A stretch of DNA of 64,000 nt from the NCBI GenBank assembly GCA_037447605.1, contig CM074810.1:1130787-1194786 (forward strand). Reading direction: 5' to 3'. Source of the DNA: Zygnema circumcarinatum. Its lineage: Eukaryota > Streptophyta > Zygnematophyceae > Zygnematales > Zygnemataceae. Below the pieces are notes generated by a model that made no database searches, was not told the origin of the DNA, and was given only the letters and a program-made list of their open reading frames with translations. Made by a program: the position numbers and the translations under genes. This document shows positions 1 through 11,100 of this stretch, piece after piece; within the stretch, counting starts at the first letter, position 1, and each line of letters begins with the position of its first letter.

Positions 1-287
1 CTCCCGGAAGACCCCCTCGTATCCGCCCTTGCAAATCTGACTAACCGAGAAGAAGTTATTCTTCAGGGTTGGGGTATGAAGCACACTACCAATTCTGAGT
101 TTGGAAGCTGTCACTTCTCCTGTGGGGGACAGCTGGACGAACCCACCATGGGTGACGGAGACCTCGTCTCCGGTTGCCGAAGTCACGGCTCGTGACTGGT
201 CAAGCAACATCATCTCGTAAAGAGACTTATCACCACATATGTTTAGAGGCACCAGAGTCACCATGAGCCGGTGAAAGTTATCTTTAT

Positions 288-960
288 TCATAAAGGAATT
301 TGATTTACAAATTCCGCTGGCTTGGCATCACTTGCCATGTTACTCGCCTCTATCTGAGCCGACCCTGACCCTGGACAGTTCCGGGCCAGATGACCCGGCT
401 TCTGGCTCTGAAAACATAACATCTCCTTGCCTTTCTTCTTGTCTGCATTAGCGAGGGACACCGCTGGGTCGATCCTCCCGCCTGGGCTGCCTTCTTGGCG
501 TGCGACAATGCGGCCGAGATGTGTCCCTTCGCTTCCGTGGTTGCAGGAATGTTCCGGTCGCGCTTGCATGCACCTCTCTTCCGCGAGTTTGGTTGTGCGC
601 GTCACCATGGCGTCTTGGGAGGCGACTTCTTTGCTCCTTTATGCGCTCTCTTCCTGCTCTGCTTATCTGCACTTCCTCAAGGGTGAGCGAGTTCTTGGCT
701 TGACAGCGTTTTCCAGCGAGTTTATGGTTGGTGCAAAGCGGGCTGGCAGGCCTCTCAAGAAACTGATGATCTGTTGGTCATTGTCAATTGCTTTAGAAAT
801 AATGACAAACTTATCCATTAGTTCGCTGAACCTGATGACGTAGGAAGTCAGTTCCTCCGTCTGTCCCATCTTCATCACCAATTGATGCGTAGGCTGAACT
901 TCACGTTAGGTATTAGATAATGAATTAATGGCGAATGGCCCGTGAAATATACCCACATCT
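288..960 (-). pseudogene. Copia gag, C-terminal half with damaged zinc knuckle
   Basis: Minus-strand frames 881-663 and 608-288 carry the second half of a Copia gag polyprotein. The first contains SELMDKFVIISKAIDNDQQ followed by FLRGLP, the classic UBN2-type gag motif. The second carries CFQSQKPGHLARNCP, a CCHC zinc knuckle in which the second cysteine is replaced by serine. The two pieces are in different frames. Upstream, from about 975 to 882, the text KSAREMWVYFTGPF also fits gag but runs into a stop. The frameshifts, the stop and the missing metal ligand mark it as dead. Confidence 0.75.
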
Positions 961-969
961 CGCGTGCGG

Positions 970-2105
970 ATTTTGAGCTCTCAGGCATCTTCATAAGGTT
1001 CCCCTTTACGCTTGAGGCGATGTACATCCTCACTTGGACGTCCTTCTTCCACCACTCCGTCTGTTAGTGTTAGGCTAGTTAGGAACTTGTAATACACTAA
1101 GTTATTTGGTACTAAGTTCTTAGGGGTGTGCTCATAGTGTCCGAATTGCATGAAGGACCGCCTTAGCGACCGTACAGGCCTTTTTGGGGTGTGCGCGTAG
1201 CACGCGCACAAAGATCTGGCCGGAAATACAGGTGTACGGAGCGGCGCGCGGGTGTACGGCCATCGGAGTGCTGATTGGTCGAAGCGCGAGTGCGGAGTAC
1301 GGAGCGCAAGACGGCGGAGTGCGCCGTGAGTGCGCGGACCGATGAACGGCGCTGATTGGTCGTAGCGCTGACGCACGGACGCAGAGTACGGACGCGCGAC
1401 TTCTGATTGGTCGCGGCGCGATCGCGAGGACGCGGAGCGCAAGTCGGTGGCGCGAAGCGGCGAAGGAAAGTTGGCGATGAATCGAGCAGCGCCACGTGGG
1501 CCACTCAGTTAGTGGGCCCGTTGGTTCGAGCGTACGGCAAAAGAGTCGGCGGCCGGAAAATGTTAAGGGTACCCGACGAACGGCGGACTGTACGGATAGG
1601 ACGGAAATAGGTCGGTGTCGTCGTAGGTTTACGAGACCACCTTCGTAGGTCCTAGTTTGGTCTTGCCGCTTTGCCGAATGCAAGGGCTAGCAATGGCGGG
1701 CGTGACGTGACATCTAGTGTCACGTCACACGGCCATGGTAGTATATTATGGAGGTCTGTTTTGTAGGTGTTAACCTTCTCGTGACTCACATTGGGGACGT
1801 GAGGCTATCTTGCTTTGGGCCTGGAAGATAGTGGGAAGAGTTCAGCTTGTAGTGGGGTGGTGTATTCACATAGCTTGAGTTTAGGTGCTTGAAGCTTGGC
1901 TCTAGAGTTGTCAAGTTGTATTCATCTTTAACTTAAGGAGTTTTAGGCTGGAGGCTTTCTCCTTACATCTTCTTCATTCCGCTGATCTGTTCTATTGCAT
2001 TCAGTATTGTTGTGTGTCCACATCCTTGAAGAGTGTGATTGAACAAGTCATTGAAGATGTCGAGTTCTACCGAGGGTAGAGGAGAAGTGGCAGCACCTCG
2101 CACGG
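970..2105. repeat. CpG-rich insert inside the Copia gag
   Basis: This 1.1-kb block splits the gag reading frame and has no transposon protein of its own. Its core (1160-1560) is extremely rich in CG dinucleotides and carries CTGATTGGTC three times, at 1271, 1352 and 1403, each within a similar GCGC-rich context. A 27-bp palindrome with 11-bp arms (GTGACGTGACA, loop TCTAG) sits near 1693-1719. No clear terminal repeats or target duplication were found, so its nature is open. Open frames here are by-products of the low stop-codon frequency in GC-rich DNA. Confidence 0.45.
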
Positions 2106-2109
2106 AGGC

Positions 2110-2294
2110 CGCTGCATCAACACCGTCTTCTCCTGCTCGTCAGGAAGTAGGAGGGTGAAGTCGGCCGGTGGTGAGATCAACCCGTTGACGTACTTCAAGA
2201 GGCCCTTGCTCTGAAGAAGAGTTGTCATCTGCCACCGCCAATCCTTATAGTCAGTTCCCCGAAAGATAGGGATGGTGTGCCGCACATCACCTTC
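2110..2294 (-). pseudogene. Copia gag, N-terminal fragment
   Basis: The minus strand encodes TIPIFRGTDYKDWRWQMTTL followed by LQSKGLLKYVNGLISPP, the conserved start of Copia gag (substrate-like 'F.G.NY..W...M...L'). Homology fades after about 2110, where the sequence changes to the insert that separates it from the rest of gag. It lies directly downstream of the primer-binding site, as expected for a 5' gag end. Confidence 0.7.
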
Positions 2295-2295
2295 A

Positions 2296-2307
2296 GCTCT
2301 GATACCA
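2296..2307 (-). other. Primer-binding site (initiator tRNA-Met type)
   Basis: The minus strand reads TGGTATCAGAGC, the standard Copia primer-binding site complementary to the 3' end of initiator tRNA-Met. Two bases separate it from a candidate LTR end at 2310 (TG on the plus strand, that is CA on the minus strand). Confidence 0.75.
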
Positions 2308-2560
2308 CTTGTTGAGATTGAGGGGTCAAAAACTGAGCCCCCTCTGGTCGTGTCTTCTCCCGTGTTGTTCTCGGCCATGATGACTACCGTGAGCCAAGCA
2401 AGAACTGAGAGACAGTGTGTAAGAGAAAAGCCCACCGGCCGAAAACCTCTTCTTTATACAATGAAAGATACAACAGGCGCAGGCAGCAAACTACTCCCGG
2501 CTCTGGCTCTATCCTACGCTCTCTACTAAGCGTTGCTTGCGGCTGCCCCTGACTACCACA

Positions 2561-3712
2561 CCCTTCCTCAGACAGCTACCTACACTCGGGAAGCACTGCT
2601 CCCAGTGCAGTAGCAGTAGGCATGAGCCTCCCCATAAAGGCTCGGGTGATTCTGGATACTAAGCTTCTCCCCGCGGAGCGGCTTATGTAGCTCGCCGGGC
2701 AGTGACCCGGTCACGGCCGCCTGCATGCACAGGCTGTACAGACCCCTACGTGGGCTCGTGTCCGCCATGGCATTCTCAGTGCGCCTTAGTGCGCCTCTGT
2801 GCAGAGGTCTCTGCACAGGGTGGCATGGCTCAGTGGGAGGGGAGCACACTCAGAGTGAGTGCGCTCTGACGCCGCCGCCTTCGCGCGAGTTTTCGAAACG
2901 CGGCTTTCTCGGTGTGCGCGAAACTTTCCGCGCGCCTAACTGAAACTCGTCCTAAGTTTCAGTTCCGAGTCGCGCGCGAATATTTGTCACGTCGCGCCTC
3001 CGTTCACATTCCGATCTCCGCGCTCCTTAGTCGCGTCGCGCTCCGCCGTCGTCCGTACGCCCGAACATTTCGTTTCGGTTCGTCACGTCACGGTACCATG
3101 ATTTAACCTCGGACTTTTCGCGTCCGCGCCCGCGCGACCATCCTTGTCGCTTGGCGTCCGCGCCTAAGTCCCAGTCCATTAGTCCATTTGTCTCTAGTCC
3201 TTCATGTCCTAGAGAGTCTATGTCCCAAACAGTTGTACGGCCTCTAGCGCTGTACAACAGGATCGACATTCGTGCCGCCACGTCAGCGGTTCCTCCCCCC
3301 CGCGATGGCTGACCGTTCGCGACCGACAGCGCGGCCTCCTCCGTACCCCCCCTGCCATGACGACTCCTCATTGGTCCATTTCTAATTCCCGCCGCCAATT
3401 CTGCACTTCCCGCCACTTTTTGCCCCTTCGCCCACATTTCGCCAGCCGGCCGTCTCTTCCGATACGGTCCTCCCGATACTCCCCATTTCCGAATGTACGC
3501 GGAAGCTTCTCCGGACGGCCTCCGACTCGCCTCGCGCGGCCCCCCGTCCACGTCATCATTGGCTCCTTCCATGCCCTTTGTCTCTTCTTCATTGCGCCCG
3601 CAGGGGCGTGCGCTTGTTTCCCCCCCCCGGCATGTGCTACAGATGTAGCGTAACGGAGCTGCGTTCGACGGATTTGCGTCAGTTCAATTGTACTTGACAT
3701 ATGCCTCTTCCG
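2561..3712. other. GC-rich stretch without a recognisable gene
   Basis: No open frame here resembles a protein. The region holds short hairpins: CTGTGCAGAG / CTCTGCACAG at about 2796-2817 and AACTGAAACT / AGTTTCAGTT at about 2939-2965. It also has TCGTCACGTCACGG near 3079, which matches the arm of the foldback at 6752-6976 and suggests a diverged relative of that element. Confidence 0.5.
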
Positions 3713-4647
3713 TGTCACGGATCAGCGGATCCAGCTGCCAGCGGAGGTGAAGAAGGGCGGCGCCATGCGTGGCGGTGCACGGAACGGCACACTATCCGGC
3801 AAGCACACTCGGGAACACCGCCTAAGGCCGCCGATGTGGTTCGGTGGCTGTTCCGAAGGCTCACAGTAGTCAGTCAGGCCTCTCAGTGGGCAGTTGGCCA
3901 ATCAGGGACTGTCACTACTAAGGCTCAAGATCTATTGTCAGTGTTAAGTAGATGGGATGTCAGTGATGCTTGTTTGTCTTTTAGTGCTGGGCTTAGTATT
4001 TGTATTTGCTGTGTGGTTTGTTGTCTTGTTCTTCTTTCTTCTTTTCCTTCCTCTTCAAGTTCCAAGCAAGCAGATGCTAAGTAAGAGAGAGAGAGAGAGA
4101 GAGAGTTCCATGCCAGAGATAGAGAGAGAGAGAGAAAGAGTCTTCTTGCTGATAGCATTTAGCAATGATTCTCATTATAGACAAAGATTTCAGTGAGAAG
4201 ACAATTTCATTGTAATGACATTCCCCAGCCAACCGCTGGCTGGGGTGAGTTTCCAAAATACCACCTTTATCTAAGTTGTGTCCTGTTTTCCCTCTGCTGT
4301 CACTATGCCAAGCCCCTATCTTGCTCTATCCTGCCTTGCATTGCTCTCAATGACCAATGATCACTAGAAGCCTAGCTAAGAGACTAGCCGAGGAGAGGAC
4401 AGGGGAGGAGGGTCCCCAAGGAAGGGCTCTTTGCGATCAAGTCCGCTCACGCGGGAACGAACGCTCTTCAATTCCATTGCCTCACAAGGTATCCCTCCTC
4501 AATCCCCCTGGATCTCAAGGTTCTAAGGCCGCAGTGACTCCACAAGACCACCCCAACCCTATCGCTGGCCAAGACGGACGCTGCTGAGCTGCTGTGATAA
4601 AGACTTCGCAGCCTAGCTTCCAAGCGTAGCCTTGTTTAACCCTTACA
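3713..4647 (+). repeat. Possible LTR of a Ty3-type element
   Basis: The segment begins TGTCACGG and ends TTACA, and is followed after a few bases by TTGGCGCTACG, which resembles a primer-binding site of plant Ty3 elements. It contains GA microsatellites (about 4086-4140) and a hairpin CCCCAGCCA/TGGCTGGGG at about 4225-4247. No second LTR and no gag-pol follow, because the next DNA is a LINE fragment. The assignment rests only on the ends and is weak. Confidence 0.3.
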
Positions 4648-4739
4648 CTTATCTTGGCGCTACGTGACGATCTGCTGACGCGACCTGCTGCCATTTTATT
4701 CTCATTCGAGCCCGCCTTTTTTCGGGCGATGCATCTGGT

Positions 4740-6610
4740 GGAGTGGCGACCTTGGAGTCTGCGACGGGACCCTTAAGGCGACCCTTTAGGAGGTCCTTTG
4801 TTTGCCTTTGGCGCACATTTGCGCGCTTCCGGGCTTCGGCACAGCCTTTCGAGGCGCCCTCTCCATCAGTGCGACCAGACTCACATTCATTGCCCGCCAA
4901 CGGTGCTCGTGCCGCGTTTACTGATTTTACTACTCGATTGGCCGCTATGCGTTTGACGGTAAATTTGTCGAGGTGTTTTGCTTGGTCTCCTGTTGGTATC
5001 CCTTCTACCCTTTCGCTCCCTTGTGGTATCCAGACTTGTGCTGATGGAATTGGTATTCGTGTTTTAGGCTGCCCTTTTGGCGTTGCATCTTATGTTGATC
5101 GTTTTGTTGATGATGCTTTGGTTGAGGATACGTCTCAGGTCGATGAGCTTCCACATCTTTCAGATCCTCAGGTGGCTTTTTCTTTGCTTACTCGTTGTTT
5201 TGCTTCTTGGCGTCCGCTATACCTTTTGCAGGCGTAACTCTCCTCCTAACCCTCGCTTCCTGGAGAGTCATCGGGTAATCTTCTCATGAGCCGCTTGTTT
5301 CTCAGATGTCACGCTTTTGGGTCCCGGTATTTTCGGACGACTGAGGGTCCGCTGTATGCACGCAAGCCTCGCCCCTATTTCTGGCGCGTGGCGTTTGTGA
5401 CTCATCCCGGCTACCGCGCGGGCGCTTCTTCTCGCGTTTTTGGCAATGGGGCTCGCTGCTTCCTATTTTGGCTTCGCTAGCTTTTGGTTGCGGTCATCGT
5501 CCGCTGTTTCCAAATTGGTTGCCGCTTTCATGTTGATGATGGTGATCTTCCGTTTCAGGTTGCATTGCGTGACGCCCATGGTTTGCTTCCTGCTAGTGCT
5601 CAGGCTCGTGCGCCCCCGTTTGTTTCGCTTGCCGTCGAGTCTGTTCCACGTGTCCAGCTCACTTTGACTGATGAGGTTGTTGCTGCTGAGTTCTCTACCC
5701 TTATTGCGGCTCTTCCTTCTGATGTTGCGCCTGGTCCGCTTCCGTCTTGTGGGGGTCCTGGGGCTGGGGCTTGGTTGCATTTTATTGCTCGATATTTTCC
5801 ACCCCTTCGTTTGACCCAGGCGATTTACGACGCGGTAGCGACCGTCTCGGGCTCCCCATCCGCCATTGCGAGGTTCTCACCGTTGTGTTTGTGGTGATTC
5901 GATTGATGCGAGTGCGTCACCCACTTCGATGGCTACACGGGGGCGAACGCATTTTGGCTCATAATGTTGTGCGCGATGCGATTGCTTCGGTGGCTCAAGA
6001 AGCTAACTACCTTGTTCGAAGGTAGCCGAGCCACATGGTGTCCCCACGGCCGACTATTCGTGGCGAGCGTGGAGTTCGCCCTGATTTGGCTCTTATGGAT
6101 GGTGCCCGGCGCATTCCGGGGATATTGTGCGCTGATCGCAACCCGTCGCATCATTGTCACGTGCAGCACATCATGAAGGCGGTGGTGCGCGCCATGCGTC
6201 CTTCGGAAGGGAGTGCGTGCAGATGCTCACCGTGATGCAGCCGACGAATTTGTTCCTATGGCTATTGAGATTTTTGGCTGCCTTGAGACCTTGCCGATAC
6301 CTTCCTTCTGCGACTGCCTGACTCGCTTTTCGAGATGCACGTCTCTGCAAGCCTCCTCCGGCGATCTTGGCTACCTTTTATCGACAACGTGATACTCCGC
6401 CGCCTCTTCGCCGCTGCTCCTCGGCCTTCTACGCCACTTCGGGCGTGGCCGCAGCTTGTTGGCGACCGCAAGCTGGTGGACTTCCGTCACGCCTCCCTCC
6501 CCCTCGCTGACTGCGTCTCTTCACATCTGCGTGACCTCATGGGTCGCTTCTGTGGTCAAGGTTGTTGTGCCTAGGCGTAGTTTTCCGCTCCTAGCTTCGT
6601 TTTATTGTGT
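4740..6610 (+). mobile_element. 5'-truncated R2-like LINE with restriction-endonuclease-like domain, decayed
   Basis: Several plus-strand frames line up as the C-terminal half of a non-LTR retrotransposon polyprotein. In order they are: the end of the reverse transcriptase (NLSRCFAWSPVGIPSTL, then LGCPFGVASYVDRFVDDAL, then QVAFSLLTRCFA) at about 4940-5210; the linker with GPGAGAWLHFIARYFPPLRL near 5755-5815; a CCHC-like finger (CVCG...H) merging into GGERILAHNVVRDAI near 5890-5980; a segment RGERGVRPDLALMDG near 6058-6105 at the place of the PD-(D/E)XK nuclease motif; DEFVPMAIEIFGCL near 6245; and TFYRQRDTPPPLRR near 6370-6415. At least four frameshifts or stops break it. The polymerase catalytic YxDD part is absent, as in a typical 5'-truncated insertion. 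Confidence 0.7.
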
Positions 6611-6751
6611 TTCGGTCCTTTGTGACCAGTCCTTCGTGGTTCCACATTTTGCCTTTATCCATGTAAATTTGATGGCCTCGCCATCGCGAGTTCAATGAAA
6701 GTTTGCGTCAATTTGAACTTTTGAAGGTGGAAAATATGACGGGGTCCTACT
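6611..6751. other. Short spacer, no gene
   Basis: Probable 3' non-coding tail of the LINE fragment followed by unique sequence. No poly(A) tail or target duplication could be recognised. Confidence 0.4.
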
Positions 6752-6976
6752 GTATGTTTGGGACCGTGACGTGACGAAACGAGACGCGAAAAAAGTGGAG
6801 TCCGCGGACGGCAGTCGGAAATGGCGGGAATTAAAACTGACAGATTTTTCCTGAAACACGCTACGTTATGCTCCCTATCTTTTTCTGTCAGTTTTAATTC
6901 CCGCCATTTCCGACTGCCGTTCGCGGACTCCACTTTTTTCGCGTCTCGTTTCGTCACGTCACGGTCCCAAACATAC
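6752..6976. repeat. Foldback element, 93-bp arms with one mismatch
   Basis: Arm 6752-6844 and arm 6884-6976 are reverse complements over 93 bp, with a single mismatch (GCGGACGG against GCGAACGG) and a 39-base loop. Open frames across it are artefacts of the symmetry. The low divergence implies a recent origin or active sequence correction. No flanking target duplication is obvious. Transcription from either side would make a long hairpin RNA. Confidence 0.9.
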
Positions 6977-7182
6977 TTGTCACGTCATATGTTGCCGCGA
7001 CCAATCATCGTGTTGCGCCCTTATACCTTGTAGACGCGCGCGCGCTTCGTACATTTCAAATCACCATCCGTACATCCGACGAAAAATGGTCTGTATCTGA
7101 AAATTATGAAACAGCAGTTTTCGCGAAAAAAATCCTTTGTAGAAGCTGCCCGGCGAAAAAGTACACTACATTCAGAACACTA

Positions 7183-7867
7183 GGGGGTGTCAGACTTAAA
7201 AAATTTCAGTACGCGTGTTCGTAAGTTTGACATCAGAACGAGTACTCCAGTATAATAGCGATCCTCGTGCGGCGGAGTACTTTCGTAACCTTTTTTTTCG
7301 TAACGCTTTTCGTAAGATTTTGTTAAGTCTGACACCCCCTACTGTAAATAGTCGTTTCCTTTTCCCGGAATTCCGCACGAGGCTATCCAACGGTCTCCTC
7401 GCTTGCGGCTATTGGAGTCAATGGTTGCCAAGCATTGCCAATAATAGGGGGTGTCAGACTTAAAAAATTTCAGTACGCGTGTTCGTAAGTTTGACATCAG
7501 AACGAGTACTCCAGTATAATAGCGATCCTCGTGCGGCGGAGTACTTTCGTAACCTTTTTTTTCGTAACGCTTTTCGTAAGATTTTGTTAAGTCTGACACC
7601 CCCTACTGTAAATAGTCGTTTCCTTTTCCCGGAATTCCGCACGAGGCTATCCAACGGTCTCCTCGCTTGCGGCTATTGGAGTCAATGGTTGCCAAGCATT
7701 GCCAATAATAGGGGGTGTCAGACTTAAAAAATTTCAGTACGCGTGTTCGTAAGTTTGACATCAGAACGAGTACTCCAGTATAATCGCGATCCTCGTGCGG
7801 CGGAGTACTTTCGTAACCTTTTTTTTCGTAACGCTTTTCGTAAGATTTTGTTAAGTCTGACACCCCC
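7183..7867. mobile_element. Three tandem copies of a 157-bp TIR element (MITE) with two identical spacers
   Basis: Each copy begins GGGGGTGTCAGACTTAA and ends with the reverse complement, and each is bounded by TA on both sides, which fits a Tc1/mariner-type target. Copies lie at 7183-7339, 7447-7603 and 7711-7867. The two spacers (7340-7446 and 7604-7710) are the same 107-bp sequence, so the array is a 264-bp tandem repeat. Copies 1 and 2 look identical; copy 3 differs by a base near 7785 and has a different right flank. No transposase is present. The short open frames inside repeat with the unit and are not genes. Confidence 0.9.
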
Positions 7868-8192
7868 TAATGGTTGTGAACCATCATCGAGCCATTGGCA
7901 ACCAATGGTTGGCCAAATGGTTCGACCCGTGCAATATATCGCCTCTTTCAGGCCTTGCACTCGATTGACCGACCGACGGCCGTCTCCCTTTCTTCTCCTT
8001 GGCTTTGCGAGCTGTGGATGGGGACTGGAGTGGCGAGGCGAGACGAGCATCTTGCAATGGCGATGCCGATTTGCCACGTTCAAGATTTGCATACGTCGTT
8101 TGAACTGATTTTAAGAAGGAATGATCTGTCAAGCGATCGCTAGCGCTGCATTTTAGGGTTTGAACTTTGTTGTCTTCAAGACTCAGTACAGA
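7868..8192 (+). promoter_or_regulatory. Upstream region of the POLLUX-like gene, with AACCATTGG-type repeat
   Basis: The first part (about 7869-7925) belongs to the dispersed ATGGTTG/CCATTGG repeat family also seen near 51.4 kb and 61.8 kb. A telo-box-like TTTTAGGGTTTGAA lies at 8151-8164, about 30 bases before the chosen start codon. Such boxes are common near transcription starts of plant housekeeping genes. No TATA box is evident. Confidence 0.4.
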
Positions 8193-11100
8193 ATGGCTGC
8201 ACGCGCTGTTCTGTGTCAGCCTGGCAAAACTCAGAGACTGAAATCGTCAATTTTTGCAGAGTTTGAAGGCTCAATCAACTTGAATGTGAATTTTGGACAC
8301 CAGAAAAATGACAACAGCGCGCGAGGAGTGGTTTTTATACGGGAGTTTAAGTGTTCGAATCTATGTCCAACGGATAGTTACTTTTCTGAAGTTATTTTGA
8401 CGAACTCAAGAAAGTTTGACAGTGTGAGCTCCAAAAAGAGACGGTTCCTTGGAAGAGAATGCCTTGTTGGAGTAGCGACGCTTAGAAAAAATTGTACAAG
8501 GCGTGTCTCTGATTACAGGGAAGCTCACTTTCTTGCGGCGAAAGCAGGTCTGGTAGAAGATTCTGAATCCTCGCACCCTGAGGATGGAAAGGACGAGAGG
8601 AGCTCAAGCAGCGTAGGCGTTTCAGAAAAAGCTAGATTCCAAGCTAAAAGGATGTCAAGAGGGCTTTCAAACAAGGTCAACGAGGGTGTTGACAGTGAGG
8701 GCTTACACGAACAAACTGGTTTTGATAACTTGAATATGGTTTCCATGAGTGAGGAGAGAGCGAAGGAGATTCAGGAGTTTCTTAGCCAGAACGTAAAGAT
8801 GCCTCTTGTGTCGAGTACCCGCGTGTTGCAGAAAGGAGCAGGGGTAGAGAGAGGATATAATGCTGAATGGAGTCTGCGAGCCTTCATGCTGGCTATTGGC
8901 AAGTGGATTAAACTAGCTTTGAAGGTAACGTTCGTCGTCACGACAAACTCTCTCACAACCAATAATAAAAAAAAAAAATTAAGATACACACTTGCTCGAT
9001 CATTACGAGTTGATCAGAGTGCTGCAAGCTTCCTCATGCATTGTCAATCATGCGCGAGTTCCGTTGCGTCGAGTTAATGATGAAGCAATTTCCTTAAGCC
9101 AAAACAGTATTTTTAGTCTTTCAGTTTCTTTTAGTCATATAAGAGAGAGGGGGGGGGGAAGAAGCTGACACTTCTACGCTGCGTAATTAGTGTAGTATAT
9201 CTGTCACCTCTAGAGCTCGAAGAAAATGCAGAATCCTTTCTGGAGTTTAAATGATCCCAACTGCAAAAGGAGCTGTGTGCCTTGAATCGCCAGCTTCGTT
9301 TGCCAAAGTGACAAATCCGCAATGTTTCCTCTGGCGTGTAAGATAAGTTTTTGTTTTGCGTCATGAATACAACAATAGTTGGCCGCTGGTCATGCCGAGT
9401 GTATCTGTTGACTTGAGGGCATTGTCCTCAAAAGTATCTTAATCACTTCTAATAGGCCCTAATTGAATCCGTACATGTGATATACCAATCCTGGATCCTT
9501 TTCAGGCTCACTAGAATCGGAAGCTTTACTTACCAACACTCTTGTAGAGGCTGATGGTCAAGGATTGACTCACCGAAAGATGTTGGTATTTTCCATGCTC
9601 TCAAGGACGCACGTTTCATCGTCGACCTGGTTTGTTCGATGGTGCTGTTTTTCCTAGAATTTGCCTGCATTATTTATCTCAGTAACGAATGCCGCCTGTG
9701 CTTCGATTCATGAGGCTGTTCCGTGCCGTTTTTCAGGTGTCCATCGTCAGCACGCTGGCACTAGCTGTGGCAGTTCTCGCTTTCAGGCTTCCTGGTCGAC
9801 TGAAGAGCACTCGAGACTTGTTTGAACCTAAAGTTGCATTTGCGGCACCTAGTGCTCGTCAGCATCGTGAGAACAACACTAAAGACAGGAAGATGGAACT
9901 ATATACTGAGGGGCAGCAAGCTGAAGTGCACCGCTTAATATCCCAAGGGAGGGAGAGGGGTGCTCTGCCCCAGGCCTGGCCTTCTTGGCAGCCTGTAGCT
10001 GTTTCAAGAAGACAGGCAATGAAGTTGGACATTACTCCGCCCAATCTGCTCGACTTCAACTGGTCATCAGCAAAGCTTACGTATACCCTTGATGTGCTTT
10101 TGGAAAAGCATCCAGCTACGTAAGTAAGCTGCTGCCAATCTGATGTGCATTCGTTTGAAGTCTACTAGAGGACACAGGATGGAGAAATGACAAGCATTCT
10201 CCCCGTGGGTGCATGAAAGCCGAGTTTTTCCAAGGAGCTCGGCTCAGGAGTTACCATTGTATCATGTGGAACTATAGATCTGCTTTTATGTTTTATGTAT
10301 GGTTTCCACACAGTATGAATGTCAATAATTGTTCATGAATAAAATCTGGACTGCCTCTATAGGAGGTTTGGAGGTTTGATATTCAAATGCAAGCCACCCA
10401 TGGTCTGCTGAGGATTTTGTGCAGGTACATATTGCTCCTGATGGTGCTCTGCTTCACACTCGTGTCAATCGGAGGAGTCGTTCTCCGAAGTTACCGGTAC
10501 TGCTGCTTTACTATGTCATCTGATAGTTCGGTGCTGCATCCAGAAATTGCTGATACCAGGGTTTTTTTTTTTTGGTAAAAATAGTGCCTAAGATCAAACA
10601 TTCTGTCGTGAACTTGTCTTTTGTTGGTTGTCCACGTGATTGCAGAAGTTACTAACGTGCATTACAAGCTTGTAGCTTCTTATTACTGAAAATAACTAGG
10701 GATATGAAGAGCCTGAGTTGTATTGCTTTCACTCGAGCATTCACTCGAGAAGAGGATTTACACGTAAAGAACATTATTCTAGAATACAGGATGCTGAGGT
10801 AGGCTATGAACCAGAGTCGTAAAGCATGCTTTTCAAGACAGGCCGTTTATTCTTTTGGAATTTTGTGTCTAGTTTTTAAAAATGACTCCATGGACAGCTG
10901 CGACCATGTCTGACGGGATTCCGGTGTGCACTAAGAGATCGATCCCTCTTGAGTTGTTCTTTGATTTAGTGATACAATCATTAAATCCAGCTGGACTTAG
11001 TTACAGCATGCCGGACTCTTGGTATCCGGCAATCCACAGATTGTGGGTTAAATTCTTAGTAGGCGACGCGACTTATGTTTGCCCAATAAAGATGTCGATG

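Larger units (their letters stand above)
1..2560 (-). mobile_element. Degenerate Ty1/Copia retrotransposon, interrupted, running off the left edge
   Basis: Read on the minus strand this is LTR end, primer-binding site, gag and the region before integrase. Positions 1-230 translate to a stretch ending in NNFFSVSQICKGGYEGVF, typical of the Copia segment between protease and integrase. Positions 288-881 give gag, and 2110-2290 give the gag N-terminus (IPIFRGTDYKDWRWQM). The reading frame is broken by stops and by a roughly 1.1-kb insert at about 970-2105. The protease active-site motif normally found near 230-290 is not recognisable. The LTR probably begins at 2310 and has a TATAAAG-like box at 2452-2458 (minus strand). 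Its outer end is not defined because the partner LTR is outside the window. The element is almost certainly inactive. Confidence 0.8.

Noticed and set aside
981-1683. Overlapping long minus-strand open frames (up to 183 aa)
   Set aside because: They arise from the CG-rich insert, with Arg/Ala/Pro-rich composition and no family resemblance; stops are rare there in all frames.
3027-3718. Open frames of 98-181 aa
   Set aside because: GC-rich DNA without codon structure or motifs; both strands are open at once.
6655-6957. 100-aa minus-strand frame over the foldback
   Set aside because: Exists because the inverted repeat is open on both strands; no protein similarity.
7196-8092. Repeated identical open frames of 64-122 aa
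   Set aside because: They repeat exactly with the 264-bp array and lie in a non-autonomous TIR element.
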